64,000 nt of DNA, from assembly GCF_026914265.1 (NCBI RefSeq), contig NC_069138.1, forward strand, positions 35,400,098 to 35,464,097. The letters run 5' to 3'. The number at the start of each line of letters is the position of its first letter. Within the stretch, counting starts at the first letter, position 1. The translations under genes and the position numbers were made by a program. Origin of the DNA: Mya arenaria (lineage: Eukaryota > Mollusca > Bivalvia > Myida > Myidae). The notes beneath the pieces were generated by a model. The model was not told where the DNA came from and did no database searches. It saw only the letters and a program-made list of their open reading frames with translations. This document shows, piece after piece, positions 26,234 to 37,658 of the stretch.

Positions 26234-26575
26234 AGCTGCACTCTCAGAGATTCACGATCGTTTTTACATTTGTTTTGGTATTGGAATGAGCAAATTTGTG
26301 CGTAAATATCTGCAAACCAGTGATAAAAGACTGCTGACAAAAGATCATTTCGCAGATTTTCATATTTCCGTCCGAAAACTAATGTTTTATGGCTAAAACC
26401 GTTACTAACGGTTTGAGACATCAATTTTTGAACATAAATATAAAAATCTGCGATCTAATTTTTTGTCAGCAGTCTTATATGACTTGTTTGCATAAATTTT
26501 CACATATATTGGCTCGTTTCAAGAAAAGAAATAAAAAAGTTGTCAAAGCGTTCAATATGTGGGAATGCAGATTTT
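26234..26575. mobile_element. TTAA-flanked palindromic MITE, family 1
   Basis: TTAA at 26,230-26,233 precedes AGCTGCACTCTCAGAG. The right end (GAATGCAGAT) has decayed, and the central palindrome ACCGTTACTAACGGT is at about 26,398-26,412. Its right half is shared in place with the DNA downstream of gene C (to about 51,551), so the insertion predates the A/C duplication. Confidence 0.75.
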
Positions 26576-26577
26576 AT

Positions 26578-27433
26578 AACGGCTTTGAACGCTTCGTTGT
26601 TGCGTGTTGCATGATTGGTTGATTAACATTATCACGTGATGTTATCAATGTATTGAAAATGCCAACTATTTCTAAAACTTTAACCGGACGCTGACGCTGA
26701 CGCTGACACCAGGTCGAGTAGTATAATCCCCATTATTCTTCAAATAGTCGATGTAAAAAAAATTGTTCGAACACTTGTTTATGTTTGTAATGATTGTGTA
26801 CGAAAGGAGATGTTCCGGACCATTTAGCTTGAAGAAAACGTTTGGAAGAGGGATAGCCAAAACGTAAAAATGGTAAGTAATGTTCATTTTATTATGTAGT
26901 TATATTTTGTACAATATTTTCCGTGTTAAAAGTGCGATACTCAATTGATCAAAGGGAAGTAATAGCAATTGTTTTAAAAAGTAGTGTTTGAAGATGTTAT
27001 TTTCGCTTCTAAGCTTGCAGTGAAACTTCCACTGTTTATTTTAACTGATAAGACACCTTATTTCACAGAAAAACATGAACGAAAGAATAATCTACTTAGA
27101 GTCTAGATAGTATACAGTGCGCTAAATTATATAGTTTCCTTTAGTACATATGACCACACACTATTTATGCCCTTCTTAACGTAGATTTTATGATGATGCG
27201 TAACATGTCCTTTTCCCGGTGACCGGTGTTCTGGTATTCAATATGATACTCCCGCCTCTAGATTTTAATTATACTGTTATATTGGTAGACATACAGTTGA
27301 CTTGCTGCGTTCTTGTTGCACATATGTAGATGAAAAAATGGAATACAAAATTTCGTTGTATTGTTTCTTACAACACCAACATTTAAAACAATCGATAACG
27401 TACCATTCATCCTACAGTAATACGGAGTAGGTT
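26578..27433. other. Downstream flank of gene A, conserved in all four modules
   Basis: Contains GACGCTGACGCTGACACC followed by AGGTCGAGTAGTATAA (26,690-26,725), then CGGACCATTTAGCTT, then a strong plus-strand donor-like AATGGTAAGTAATG near 26,870. Equivalent blocks lie at 41,976-42,935, 51,666-52,430 and 58,510-59,455. It probably holds the gene's 3' end; no polyadenylation site can be fixed by eye. Confidence 0.5.
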
Positions 27434-28257
27434 TTAAATAACAGCACTGAATACCTCCAATCCAACCAGAAGATTTCTGCTCACTGGACAGAATGATAAA
27501 TTGTGCGGGTCATTCTGGGACCCAAAGTCTTTTAACGATAAGATAACTTTCAGGTTCCTCTCCTTTCCGTTTATCAAAACTACATGACGAGGACTGCGAG
27601 CACACACTAGTATTCGTTCCTTCCCGACCTTGATGGATTCAGATGACAAGTTTAGCAACGGGTCATCATATGTGTTCAGTAAACTTCCGTTGAAATCAAC
27701 TTGAAAGACACGACTACTGCCAGACTCAATAACGTAAATTGAGGAAGAGTTAACGGTTATATATCGTGCAACTCTAGTCTTTATTGAAAATGATTGCAAC
27801 ACATCTCCAGCCATCGATAATCTGTCAACATACGAGTATACTGGTGCTTTTTCGTGGTGTTCGTAGAATACAAAAAGGCTTTTATCAGTGTAGGCTAGTC
27901 CATAGCATGAACCGGATACTTCGAAATTTATCCCAGCAATTACTGATTCATTTTTAACGCTTACAAACTGTACTTTGCATGCATTTGGAAGAGCAACAGC
28001 TGCGTGGCCGCTATGGAGAGCACACATCTGCCAAGGGCGTCCAAGCAGTTCATTGCGTGACAAGACCTTGTTGTCGTTAATAACTACAAGCTTAACACAT
28101 CTATTGTTAATGTCGGCCAATAGACATTTTCCTGGTTCCACAAGAGCGGAACTTATTATCTCGGGTCGGCCTGTGTCTTCTGTGCATGAAACATCCAGCT
28201 CGGCATCTTTTGTCCATACCACAGTAGATAGATCGATGTCTGTCTCTGATGTTACTT
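27434..28257 (-). pseudogene. TRIM-like gene A, propeller exon (exon itself intact)
   Basis: This is the last exon of copy A. The acceptor is TCTTTTCATTACAG at 28,258, followed by 273 codons and a stop at 27,434. The sequence is an NHL/beta-propeller-like domain, with recurring motifs such as LVEPGKCLLAD, GSCYGLAYTDKSLFV, SSSSIYVIES and FNGSLLNTYD. It belongs with copy C (about 88% by eye) rather than B/D. The exon has no lesion, but it is marked as a pseudogene because its partner exon (36,437-37,340) is frameshifted and 8.2 kb away across a transposon nest. Low-level expression of this exon alone cannot be excluded. Confidence 0.8.
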
Positions 28258-28424
28258 CTGTAATGAAAAGAAGCGAAGACGATTTAAGTAAAAGTAAGGC
28301 CAATACACGAGTAAATGAAAATGAGAGGTCATCATACAGTTAGAGGCTTAATTACAGAAATTCAATCAGCATTCGCAGAACGACCCCATTAGACAGAGAT
28401 CGACTAGTGCGTATTAAAACACTA

Positions 28425-28640
28425 ACAAGAGATGTTTGTCAAACATTATGATCCCCCCCCCCCGCCCCCCCCCCCGAGCGCCATGTTGTCAGGATTATAT
28501 GGAAAATTGAATGAAATATGCATGGACCGAAATGACAGCTGAATTGTCACCGACATTGGATGCCGTTGAGGCAGATTTAAGATTATGACCATTCAAAGTG
28601 TGAGGATAGAGTGTGTTATGACTATGACTCTTTGACATCA
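28425..28640. mobile_element. Left part of host repeat X
   Basis: Starts ACAAGAGATGTTTGTCAAAC and a TTATGATCCCCC... run interrupted by one G, then GAGCGCCATGTTGTCAGG. This is taken as the left end of a repeat whose remainder is 34,398-35,932 and which ends ...GGGGGGCATAA. TTATG-C-run and G-run-CATAA face each other at the two ends. The boundary with the BEL/Pao element inside is uncertain by tens of bases. Confidence 0.5.
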
Positions 28641-30165
28641 AAATCCATAGGAGTCTATGCATATCAGCACTTTTATTTTTGGGACTGTAGTCACTGTCTT
28701 CATTGTACTCTATGTTTGGAACACTAAATTTCATGTTTGGTGAAATAAAGTGAGATGGTGTTATCGTGATGCTTGAGTTAATGTCTTCACCAACGTATAC
28801 TAACGGACGAGAGTTTATAACTGCTTCTATCTCCTTCAACAACGTTTGCAATTGTACGCTAGTCAACAATTTGCGTCCGAGTGTTTTTCGGAGTGTTCGT
28901 TTTACTAATCCACCAAGTCGCTCATAAAAACCGCCCATCCATGGCGCAAGTTCAACTATGAACGACCAACGAATGCCTTTATTTGACATATAGCTTTGCA
29001 CATCCTCCGATTTCAACACTCCTTTTAACACGTTCTCTAAAGTCTTGTTTGCTGATTTGAACTGGAGCGCGTTGTCACTTATTATGTTTGTCGGTACGCC
29101 TTTCTGTGAAATAAACCGCCTAAATGCCATTAAAAACTCCTCTGTTGTCATATTCTGCACCAATTCGAGATGTACCGCTCGCGTAACTAGACATGTGAAC
29201 AGACAAATCCATACTTTTTGCGAACCACTGTGTGTTTTTATGAACAAAGGACCGAAGTAGTCTAACCCTGTTTGAGAAAATGGTGGGTTTTCATTAACAC
29301 GTGACTTCGGCAGGGGTGGCATTTCTGGCATTTTGTAGGGACCACCCTCTATTCGTCGACAAACGTAACACTTGTTTAGAACATATCTCACACTTGCTCG
29401 TCCTTGTGGTATCCAAAATCTTTGTCGAACTTTACTAAGTGTTTGTGATATACCACTGTGTAACAGATCTTTGTGCGACCGTTCAATCAGAAGCTCCGTG
29501 AATCTGTCCTTTTTAGGTATCAACACTGGATATCTCGGGCCGAAGCTGATATTTGAATTCTCCAATCGTCCTTTGCAACGAAGGAGGCCAATCTCGTCTA
29601 AATATAAACCAAGTTGACGTTGTATGTTACTTGGTTTTTTGTTTGCAATGTCACTTATGACGTCACCAAAGTGTTTTCTTTGGGTATATTTCAACCACAA
29701 TAACTCTGCTTCGTTCAAGTCATAACTATTTAATCCGTCGAGCTCTGATTTCCTCGTCTTCTTACGAAGTATTTTGACAAAACGAAGAACGTACGCTGTC
29801 ACACGTATCAGTTTAGTTGCGGATGAAAATCGTTCTATATCTATGACATGTGACACGCACGGTTTTTCACAATCAAATTTCTTCTTTGGACAACTCACTA
29901 ACTCCATTTCACTCTTTTGTTCGTTCTCAGTTTCACTTTCTTGATCATTCTTTGTGTCACTTTCTTGTTCATTGTTTTTGTTTGCTTCACTTACTACTTC
30001 ACTTGATCTTTGTTTATTTCGATGCACCGATGGGCCTTTTAACCATTGTGGACCATGCCACCACAAATTATTTGCTCTCAATTTGTCTACACTTATCCCA
30101 CGGGTTGCAATATCAGCTGGGTTTTGATTGGTGGTGTTGTATTTCGGCCACTCTATTTCTGACGA
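28640..30165 (-). pseudogene. BEL/Pao integrase region, C-terminally truncated
   Basis: Open frame from about 30,240, with meaningful similarity beginning near 30,155 at a NPADIATRG motif just after RNase H. An acidic Glu/Asn/Ser-rich linker follows. Next comes the HHCC zinc-binding module (H-x-DLLHSG ... CYVCRRIEGGP), then the integrase core with GLDYFGP and IISDNA providing two Asp residues and WMGGFYERL the Glu. After RPLVYVGEDINSS the expected C-terminal conserved region is not recognisable: the frame runs into repeat X and ends at 28,495. It lies in a different frame from the reverse transcriptase, so it cannot be made as one polyprotein as the sequence stands. Confidence 0.85.
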
Positions 30166-33100
30166 ATACTGACTTTTCCGTCTTTGCCTTAATCCATTGT
30201 AAAACACACTTTGAATCTGTATATAGACACTCATTGTCAATATTCATTCTAAGTTGTTCCTTCACAAATTGCACACACCTTACACCAACTACAACCGCCA
30301 TAAGTTCAAGTTTTGGAATTGTTAATTCCTTTATTGGAGCCAATCTTGTTTTTGCAAACACTAATTCTACCTTTGAATCACCTTTGGTTTCTTGCTGTAG
30401 GTAAATCACACAAGAGTATGCCTTCACAGAGGCATCACAAAAACACACAATGCTGGTTTCAATCACACTATCTTTGGCAATTAATGTCACACATCTTGGA
30501 ATCTGGAACTCACATATCTTTTTCAAGTTTGCCTTTATATCATCCCACAAACATTTGTCTTCATCGTCGAGCTCACTGTCCAATTTAACTTGCTTTTTCC
30601 ACAAACTTTGCATAAGCAATTTACCTTGTAGCACAACTGGTGAATAAAGTCCTAGGGGGTCAAACACTGACGCCACTGACTTTAAAACAGTACGTTTTGT
30701 TTCGGTCTGTACACCTTTTTCAAGCACTGTAGATGAATTTAATCCAAAAGTGTCACTGCTTGTATCCCAGATGTGTCCAAGAACCTTCATTAAACCTTCA
30801 GTAGCTCGATCGGATTTCCGAATAACAGTGTTCACTTCAACACTATTAGATATCCATTCCCTTATGTTCATTGAGGCTTCATTGAACATTTGCTTTGTAC
30901 CGCTGTAAAGCTCAATTGCTTCTGTGATGTTTCTTGCTCCTGTTACTAGATTGTCTACGTATATATCATTCTTAATTTTCTCAGACAATTCGCACTCGTA
31001 CGAGTCCAAATGAGATTCTATGGTAGCACCTACAAGGAACGGACTCGATATTATTCCGAAAGGAACACGACAGAAGCGATATTCTTCGATCGTATCTTTG
31101 TTAACCACAGGTTTGTCACAATCTTTAATCCATAAAAAACGCGTCACATCACGATCACTTGGTTGCAATCCTATTTGGAGAAACGCCTTTTCTATGTCGG
31201 CGACAACTGCAATGTTGTGAACACGAAACCGTAACAACATTCCGCACAGGTCATGAAGCAAGACAGGACCCCTATAAAGGGACTCGTTCAAACTCTTGTC
31301 ACAGGATCTAGATGTTGCCGACGCATCGTAGACTACTCTCAATTTCGTGGTTGTTTTCAACGGAGTAATCACTGCGTGGTGTGGTAAGTAATGTATCATT
31401 TTACCAGTCCTTGCGTTGACCTTTTCGATGATACCTTTGGTCAGTTGGTCCTGTATCACACTGTCGTACTTTATCATTAACTCCGGTTTATCTTTCATTC
31501 GAGCAATTGTCGAACGCAGTCGTCCCATAGCTAGTTGGCGATTTACTGGTATATCTTGTGATTCGTCCTTCCAGGGCCATTTAACTTGATAACGTCCATC
31601 AGAGAATTGAAGCGTATTTTTGAATGCTGACATTGCTTTTTCGTCACTAGAAAGCGTTGGACAATCATTGATTCCGATGGATTCGATTTTCCAGAAATCT
31701 TCTAAATCTGGCACTTTCGGTAAACAATCATCGGTGGAAACGAATGCGGTGATTTCATTAAACTTTGTACCATACGTCATAATTAACATGTTGACGTCAT
31801 TTCTGTCATGGACACCTTCCTGTGTACGTCCGGTAAGTATCCAACCAAATTTGGAACTAAGTAAATATAATCCTGGTTGAACTTCAAGTTTTTGACTTAG
31901 CACAATGTCCAAGTAGTAATCATTACCGATGAGCAGATCAATTTGGCACAATTCACTATCTTCGGCAATGTCATCTGCCAAATCCACTGATTTCAACAAA
32001 TGATTGGCATTTTCGGATAGCCCTTTCATGGGTTGCCTTTGAATATTTCCACTGATCACAGGCACAATATTCACCGATATTGTCATATAATCACCCGTTT
32101 TTAACTTAAGTTCCATTGTAGATATCTTTGTTTTCACAACTTTGGATTTATCACTACCAAACGTCATAACATTGATTTCCTCTTTTCCTTCTTGTTTTAG
32201 GTTTAATTTTCGAGCTAAAGCCTCCGAAACATATGACCTCTGAGAACCAGAGTCTAAGAGCATTCTCACGACTCTGTGTCTGTCACTTTTTGCACCTTTA
32301 ACTTCCGTTTTCGCCGTTTGCATCAGTACCATTTCTCCTGAAGAGACAAGAACGTTTTCCTCTGGAATATCACCTTTTTGTGTCATTGGCAACTCTTCCG
32401 TTAAATGAACACTAGATTCAGAAATCTTGAAGCGCTTTGGACATATACTTCTATGGTGGCTGTTTCTCTCCCCACAATAGACACACACTTTGTTCTTCTT
32501 ACACTCTGCTGTTTTATGTCCAACCTTTAAGCATCTAAAACAACTCTCCTTAAGCACTTGTTTACGCGCACTGAGTGTCCGGTACTGGAGACACTCGTCA
32601 CTCCAGTGATGTTTTGCGCAGTATCTACACATTTCCGAGTAATCTTTACTTGGTTTTGATTGCTGCGGCGTTAGTTTCTTTGTATTTGCAACCAAAGCCT
32701 CAGCCGAACTTATTGCTTTATAACCATAGTTTGATTTATTTGGTATTCGATCACTCTCCGAACCACGATACAGCGATTTATTTTGTGGTATCTTTGGTTT
32801 TGTATCAAACTGCCGTTTGTCTGACTTTTCTCGTGCAGCTATATATTCCCTCAGTCTATTCCTTAATGTAGCTATTGTCCATTTTCTTTCAGCACCATTT
32901 AACATTTCTAATTGAAGAAGCACATCTTCAGGAAGTTTTGCTCGTATCATCGATATGAATACGTCCTGATTTATGTTCTGTTCTAGAACCTCAAGGCTCC
33001 TTAGATGACGCTCAACATTATCCAAGAAATTCCTTAAACTGGGAACATTGTTATTTGCACTGTGTAAATTTATCAATTTATTGTAATGTAAGTCAATCAC

Positions 33101-33286
33101 TTGTTGAGTCTTACCGAATCTCTCTTTCAGTACTTCAATCGCTACTTCATAGTTCTCGTTTGATAACGCTAATCCGGCTATAGCACCTCGCGCTTCACCA
33201 TAGAGCTTGCTTTTGAGATAATTAAATTTATCCACTTTTGATAATTGATCATTCTTATGCAGTGTACATTCGTACGAATCCCAAAA
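30140..33286 (-). pseudogene. BEL/Pao gag C-terminus, protease, RT and RNase H
   Basis: A frame of about 1,030 codons continues in the same frame as the gag start after a stop. The first codons form the rest of a DUF1759-type gag domain. Three Cys/His knuckles follow at residues about 203-265 (CRYC, CFRC, CVYC) and an aspartic protease motif LLDSGSQRS near 327. Reverse transcriptase has VADIEKAFLQI and YVDN (the usual second Asp replaced by Asn, as is common in Pao elements). RNase H has CFCDAS, ELMA and YTDSK. After VRNRVAEIQ, near 30,150, the frame breaks and the following conserved motif is found in another frame, with several expected residues missing, so a small deletion is likely. Confidence 0.9.
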
Positions 33287-33841
33287 TTATATCCAACGTA
33301 ATCTATCACCACCGAAGGAAATCATCTCAAGTTTTGGGAGTCTAACTGAAGTTGACGCTTTCTTTTGGGACTCTTTTTGTTCTTTTTTTTGTAGTTCAAG
33401 AAACTCTTGTTGTTGTTTAACTTGAGCATGAGCAATATTTTGAAGTTCATGCTGTAACTGTACAAACGGACTTAATTCATCCTTTTCTTTCTTAACATCC
33501 ACATCCTGTTCTTTCTTAGAAATGAGTTTAGCCTTATACTTTTTCAAATCGAGTAAAGCCGATATGGCTTCATCACACAGGCTACAGTCCTCATCAATAA
33601 TTGCACTGACTAACTCTGTTTCACTATCATCAAGAGCACTTGCTAATTTTCCAGATTGAATTTCTAACTTTTCTGAATAGGTTTTTAGTTTCTCTAAACA
33701 CTTACTTGTCTTCGAAAGCACATCATCTATGTTACTTGTATCTAATTTACACTTTATTAACAAAACACTTTTGTCAATTTCGGTCTCTAAAGTATTTCTG
33801 TACCTCGTTCTAACTCCCTTTAAATACGAAATCCCAGCCAT
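33287..33841 (-). pseudogene. BEL/Pao gag N-terminus, ended by an in-frame stop
   Basis: ATG at 33,841 in good context opens a 184-codon frame rich in Lys/Glu heptads (coiled-coil-like), ending with VRLPKLEMISFGGD and a TAA at 33,289-33,287. The reading frame downstream is the same and continues the family's gag domain without a gap, so this is a single nonsense change and not a gene end. BEL/Pao elements normally have one uninterrupted gag-pol frame. Confidence 0.85.
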
Positions 33842-34037
33842 TTTGTTTAATTTATTTCCTTATTACTTTATTCCTGATTCACTGACAAACTTATTAATGT
33901 CTAATTCGCTTAGCACTGAAAATTCCAGCTGCATAACTTCATCACTACACAATTTTAATCCATCTTATTTGCACTCAAATTACATTTTATTACTTATTAT
34001 TCCACCTGCATACTTATTCATTATGTCCGGTTAATAT

Positions 34038-34055
34038 TCCCGGGTTCCGGCACCA
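34038..34055 (-). promoter_or_regulatory. Primer-binding site of the BEL/Pao element
   Basis: Minus strand reads TGGTGCCGGAACCCGGGA, four bases inside the 5' LTR end. TGG pairs with the CCA end of a tRNA. I cannot assign which tRNA by eye. Confidence 0.75.
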
Positions 34056-34059
34056 TCAA

Positions 34060-34397
34060 TGTGGCGAAGTTTAATTGAGTTATTGCCCCCTGAGATTTAA
34101 TTGCCACATTGGGGTTTGGTTTTGAATGTTCTCACAAGAAACAACACAATTTAATTTTTACAGTTTTTAATTTGTTTCAAATTTAATATAGTTTTCTTAA
34201 ATGATTTTCCTAAATAATACACAATAAATCGTTTATCCAAAATGAAAAACTTCCTTTTTCTGGCACTATAAAACCGTTCCTTATATACCTTTCTATCCCG
34301 CCACTCGGGCACGAAACGCCCGAGAAAAACGTGCACAATCCGAAAGGATTATATCCGTCGGATATGATCCGGCGGAATACTCGCGAAAGTCGCGACA
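34060..34397 (-). repeat. 5' LTR of the BEL/Pao element
   Basis: 338 bp; on the minus strand it starts TGTCGCGAC and ends TTCGCCACA, with TG...CA and imperfect inverted ends. A TATA-like GTATATAAGG lies at 34,287-34,279, which fits a U3 promoter. The GC-rich start has a CTCGGGCGTTTCGTGCCCGAG hairpin. The PBS begins four bases beyond the end. No second copy occurs in the window. Confidence 0.8.
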
Positions 34398-35932
34398 ATC
34401 AGCTGGTCACCAAAAATCTAAATATCAAGTGTGAGGGCCATGGGCGCAGTCATTGACAAGTTATCACAGAGACAAGCTTTTTTCGTTCAAGGTCACTGTG
34501 ACCTCAAGCTTTGACCCGATGACCCCTAAAATCATAAGGGGTCATCAACAGGTCAGACACAACTCCATGTCAAGTTTGAGGGCCATGGGTGCAAGCATTT
34601 TCGAGTTATCACTAGAAACATTTTCGTATTCAAGGTCACTGAATAGTTTGTTGATCATAGGTTTAGGCATTGTTGAGGAAGATTTGTTAACTTTTTGCGT
34701 TAAAGTTTATTGTGACCCTGACCTTGGCCCGATGACCCCCAAAGTCAAGAAGGGTCATCTACTGGTCAGGCCAAACCTTCATGTCAAGTTTGAAGACCAT
34801 AGGTCCAGGAATTGTCGAGTTTGCTTTCAAGGTTACTGTGACCTTGACCTTAGACCCCTAAAATCAATAGGAGTCATCTACTGGTCAGGCCCAACCTCCA
34901 AGTCAAGTTTGAGAGCCATGGGTGCAGGCATTATCGAGTTATCACTCGGACAACCTTTTATCATTCAAGGTCACTGTGCCCTTGACCTTTGGCACAATGA
35001 CCCCTAAAGTCTATAGAGGCCATCTACTGGTCAGGCCCAACCTCCAAGTCAAGTTTGAGGGCCATGGGTGCAGGCATTGTCGAGTTATCACTTGGAAAAT
35101 CATTTAGCTTTCAACGTCACTTCGACCTTGGCCTTTTGCCTGATGACCCCCAAAACAATAGGGGTCATCTACTGGTCAGGTCCAACCTCCATGTCCAGTT
35201 TGAGGGCCATGGGTACCGGCATTGTCGAGTTATTACACGAACAACCTTTTACTATTCAAAGTCACTGTGACCTTGACCTTTGGCCCGATGACCCCCAAAA
35301 CAAAAAAGTGGTCATCTATAGGTCAGACCCAACCTCCACGTCAAGTTTGAGGGCCATGGGTGAAGGCATTGTCGAGTAATCTCACGGACAACCTTTTACC
35401 ATTCACGGTCACTGTGACCTTGGCCTTTTGCCTGATGACCCCCAAAACCAATAGGGGTCATCTACTGGTCAGGCCCAATCTCCATGTCCAGTTTGAGGGC
35501 CATGGGTACCGGCATTGTCGAGTTATCACTCGGACAACCTTTTATCATTCAAGGTCACTGTGACCTTGACCTTTGACCCAACAACCCCCAATATCAAAAG
35601 GGGTCGTCTTCTGGTCCGGCCCAACCTCCATGTCAAGTTGAATGACCACAGGTCTAGGCATTGTTCAGTTATATCTCGGACAAGTTTTCAAATCTTTTTA
35701 CCATTAAAGGTCACTGTGACCTTGACCTTTGACCGGATGACTCCTTAAATCAATAGGGGTCATCTACTGGTCAGGCCCAACCTACATGTCAAGTTTGATG
35801 ACAATGGGTCCAGGGATTGTTCAGTTATCACTCGGACAAGCTTTGGTCTACCGACGGACCGACCGACCGACCTACTGACCGACCGACATATGCAAAGCAA
35901 TATACCCCTCTTCTTCGAAGGGGGGCATAAAA
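34398..35932. repeat. Right part of repeat X: about ten 147-bp units
   Basis: Diverged tandem units share GAGGGCCATGGGTGCAGGC, ATTGTCGAGTTATCACTCGG and GGTCATCTACTGGTCAGGC. The first phrase falls at about 34,433, 34,580, 34,912, 35,057, 35,203, 35,350 and 35,500, spacing about 147 bp, with more degenerate units at about 34,650, 34,795, 35,640 and 35,795. Most units contain GGTCACTGTGACCTTGACC followed by TTTGACC. The array ends in a GACC-rich run (35,852-35,884) and GAAGGGGGGCATAA. No coding function is evident. Confidence 0.85.
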
Positions 35933-36101
35933 ATATTATTGTCCGAGTTCTCCGTTTTATAAGAATTGTTTCGCACTAGATATACATGTATTTGAAATGC
36001 AGATGTCTAATGATACTTTTTATACAAGTGACGTCGACCGCGAAAATGAGTTAGGCAGCGGTAGCATGTTCATTTTTGCAAAATATTGTGTGTCGTAAGT
36101 A

Positions 36102-36257
36102 CAGGAAAACTCCGTTGGCTCGAACTCCCAGGGACTGGCGAAAATACCTCGAGCGTGGGAATGCTAACATTCAGTATAAAGAAATCGGTCCTTTATATCC
36201 AGTTCGAGCCAACGAGGAATTCTAGTCAAGCGAGTTTGAGCCAATGTGGTTCGACTG
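36102..36257. mobile_element. pogo/Tigger-like MITE in the intron of gene A
   Basis: TA at 36,100-36,101 precedes CAGGAAAACTCCGTTGG. The right end is GTGGTTCGACTG. This is the same insertion as in B, C and D but more eroded, and its right-hand TA flank has become TG. Confidence 0.75.
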
Positions 36258-36436
36258 TGCTATTTTGAATTATTTTTGAAAAGTTATTTCTAATTCGAAT
36301 TTTATACAATGTTTAATGTTTTATTCAATCGCTTGTTTAAATTGAGATTCTGATAATTTTATGAATGTCACCACATGACTCATTTTCGCAGACGACGTCT
36401 CATTTATCAATTTTAAATACAGATTTCAATTCATGC

Positions 36437-37340
36437 TTCTAATTCTAAACCTTCATTGGAGAAGTCGACACGTCCTACGATGTCTGAAGACTTGATCAGG
36501 GCTTCAGTATGTTCGTCTGTCAAAAATGTGCAACGAACAGACGTGTCCAAAATTATATCTGCGTTAATCTTATTGATTTCTCCTTGCAGCTTCACAAGTT
36601 GCTTCTTGGCCATTTTCGCATGAATGAAGTGCTGATGTAACTGTTTTTCTGTCGTTTGCATGTCTGTTGTCGTTTCTGCTAGAGTCTGTTTCAAGTCTTT
36701 TATCCCATCTTTCAGTTTTGAAAGTATCTCTTTTTTGTTTGATCTCGTTTTCTTTCATACTTTTCAGCAACACATTTTCTTTTCTATCCAGAACAAGTTT
36801 TATGTGTGCTCTAAATGTCCTCAGTTTCTGTATTTCTTCTTTTGTGTTTTCTGATATGAACGCTTCGGAATCGTTGACTTCGTTGTTCAAAGCGGAAATA
36901 ACAGCTTCCATGTGTCCAATGTTTCTGATTAGTGTTTTATACTCCTCGGACTCTTTGTATTGTTTTGCTGTCTCTGACAAATACTCAACCTTACAAGTTC
37001 GGTGATGTAACACAACGCAGTCTGAGCATCCAAGGGCATCATGGGTTGGACAATAAAACTTTATCATTTCACTACTGTGTTTATGACACGTTTCGGTAGG
37101 CAGAAAATCATCTTTGTCTTTGTTCATATAAAAAGACGGCATTTTATCTTTGGTTAGGAATACATGATTTCTTGACATAGCGAACCTCTTGTGGTCAGAT
37201 ACACAAGGATCACACATAAACTCCTTGCAAGTTTTACATAACCCATTTGCGCTGATCTCCCTCCCATCCCACAGGCACGGTTGACAATGTAAAACAGATT
37301 CCGTTGAGGCATTGTCTAATTTTCGTCTAGCAACCTCCAT
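36437..37340 (-). pseudogene. TRIM-like gene A, B-box/coiled-coil exon, frameshifted
   Basis: ATG at 37,340 opens a B-box 1 (C-x2-C ... C-x2-C-x4-C-x2-C) and a B-box 2 (CHKH...CPTH...CSDC...HH), followed by a coiled coil. At 36,731-36,736 a run of six T replaces five T in B, C and D. The frame shifts after about codon 203 and stops at 36,570, giving a 256-aa truncated product. One base is missing near 36,445, and the donor AGAA|GT of the other copies is AGAA|GC here. Three independent lesions plus the intron nest mark a dead copy. The start and the upstream acceptor (TTTTACAG|GTGAATAATG) are retained. Confidence 0.88.
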
Positions 37341-37347
37341 TATTCAC

Positions 37348-37658
37348 CTGTAAAATTTGTTTATGTTGATAATATGCAGAGGCACGCCTAACAGTCATAC
37401 AGTTTAACGACAGGTGTTCGACACATAGCCTGGACACTAAAATAAGGCCTTTCAATCCTTTGATACTGTTAAGATAGTATTATTATTTCTATTTAAACAG
37501 AAGCCTAACACTGAAGAGGCATAGTTTAGTGTCCGATCTATTTGACGTACACCGTCGTGAGTTTATCTTTGAGAACGTTACTGGGTTACTTGCTATTTTG
37601 TCTGTAGTTTAGACTTTAGAAATATTAAGCGAATTAGCAGGAAGTAAAATTGATTACC
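37348..37658 (-). other. Candidate 5'UTR intron of gene A
   Basis: Minus-strand donor AAAAAAG|GTAATC at 37,658 and acceptor TTTTACAG at 37,348, seven bases before the ATG. Both sites are kept in all four copies. The intron is 311 bp, against 314 bp in C and 710 bp in B and D. Confidence 0.5.

Larger units (their letters stand above)
28640..34397 (-). mobile_element. BEL/Pao LTR retrotransposon, defective, 3' LTR missing
   Basis: The order on the minus strand is 5' LTR (34,397-34,060), primer-binding site, gag, protease, reverse transcriptase, RNase H, integrase. A matching LTR after the integrase is not present on the left side, so the element is truncated at its 3' end. It also carries a stop within gag and a frame break after RNase H. 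It lies inside repeat X, which lies inside the intron of gene A: two successive insertions. Confidence 0.9.
28258..36436 (-). other. Intron of gene A, enlarged by a 7.5-kb nested insertion
   Basis: The corresponding intron is 688 bp in C and 712 bp in B and D. Homology to C runs to AACACTA (28,424) and resumes at ATATTATTGTCC (about 35,933), so 28,425-35,932 is inserted. C at about 53,410-53,440 reads straight across this point and serves as the empty site. The original intron ends include the pogo-like MITE at 36,102-36,257. Confidence 0.85.

Noticed and set aside
27434..28303. The frame of gene A's last exon extends upstream and would give a hydrophobic, signal-peptide-like leader (ALLLLKSSSLLF)
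   Set aside because: The extension begins with TTG, not ATG, and crosses a well-formed acceptor (TTTTCATTACAG) that is conserved in all copies.
28640..34397. Intact retroelement or envelope-bearing retrovirus
   Set aside because: A stop in gag, a frame break after RNase H, a missing 3' LTR, and no envelope-like frame.
34453..35748. A chain of plus-strand frames of similar sequence, suggesting a repetitive protein
   Set aside because: They are translations of the 147-bp repeat in shifting frames; no single frame persists.
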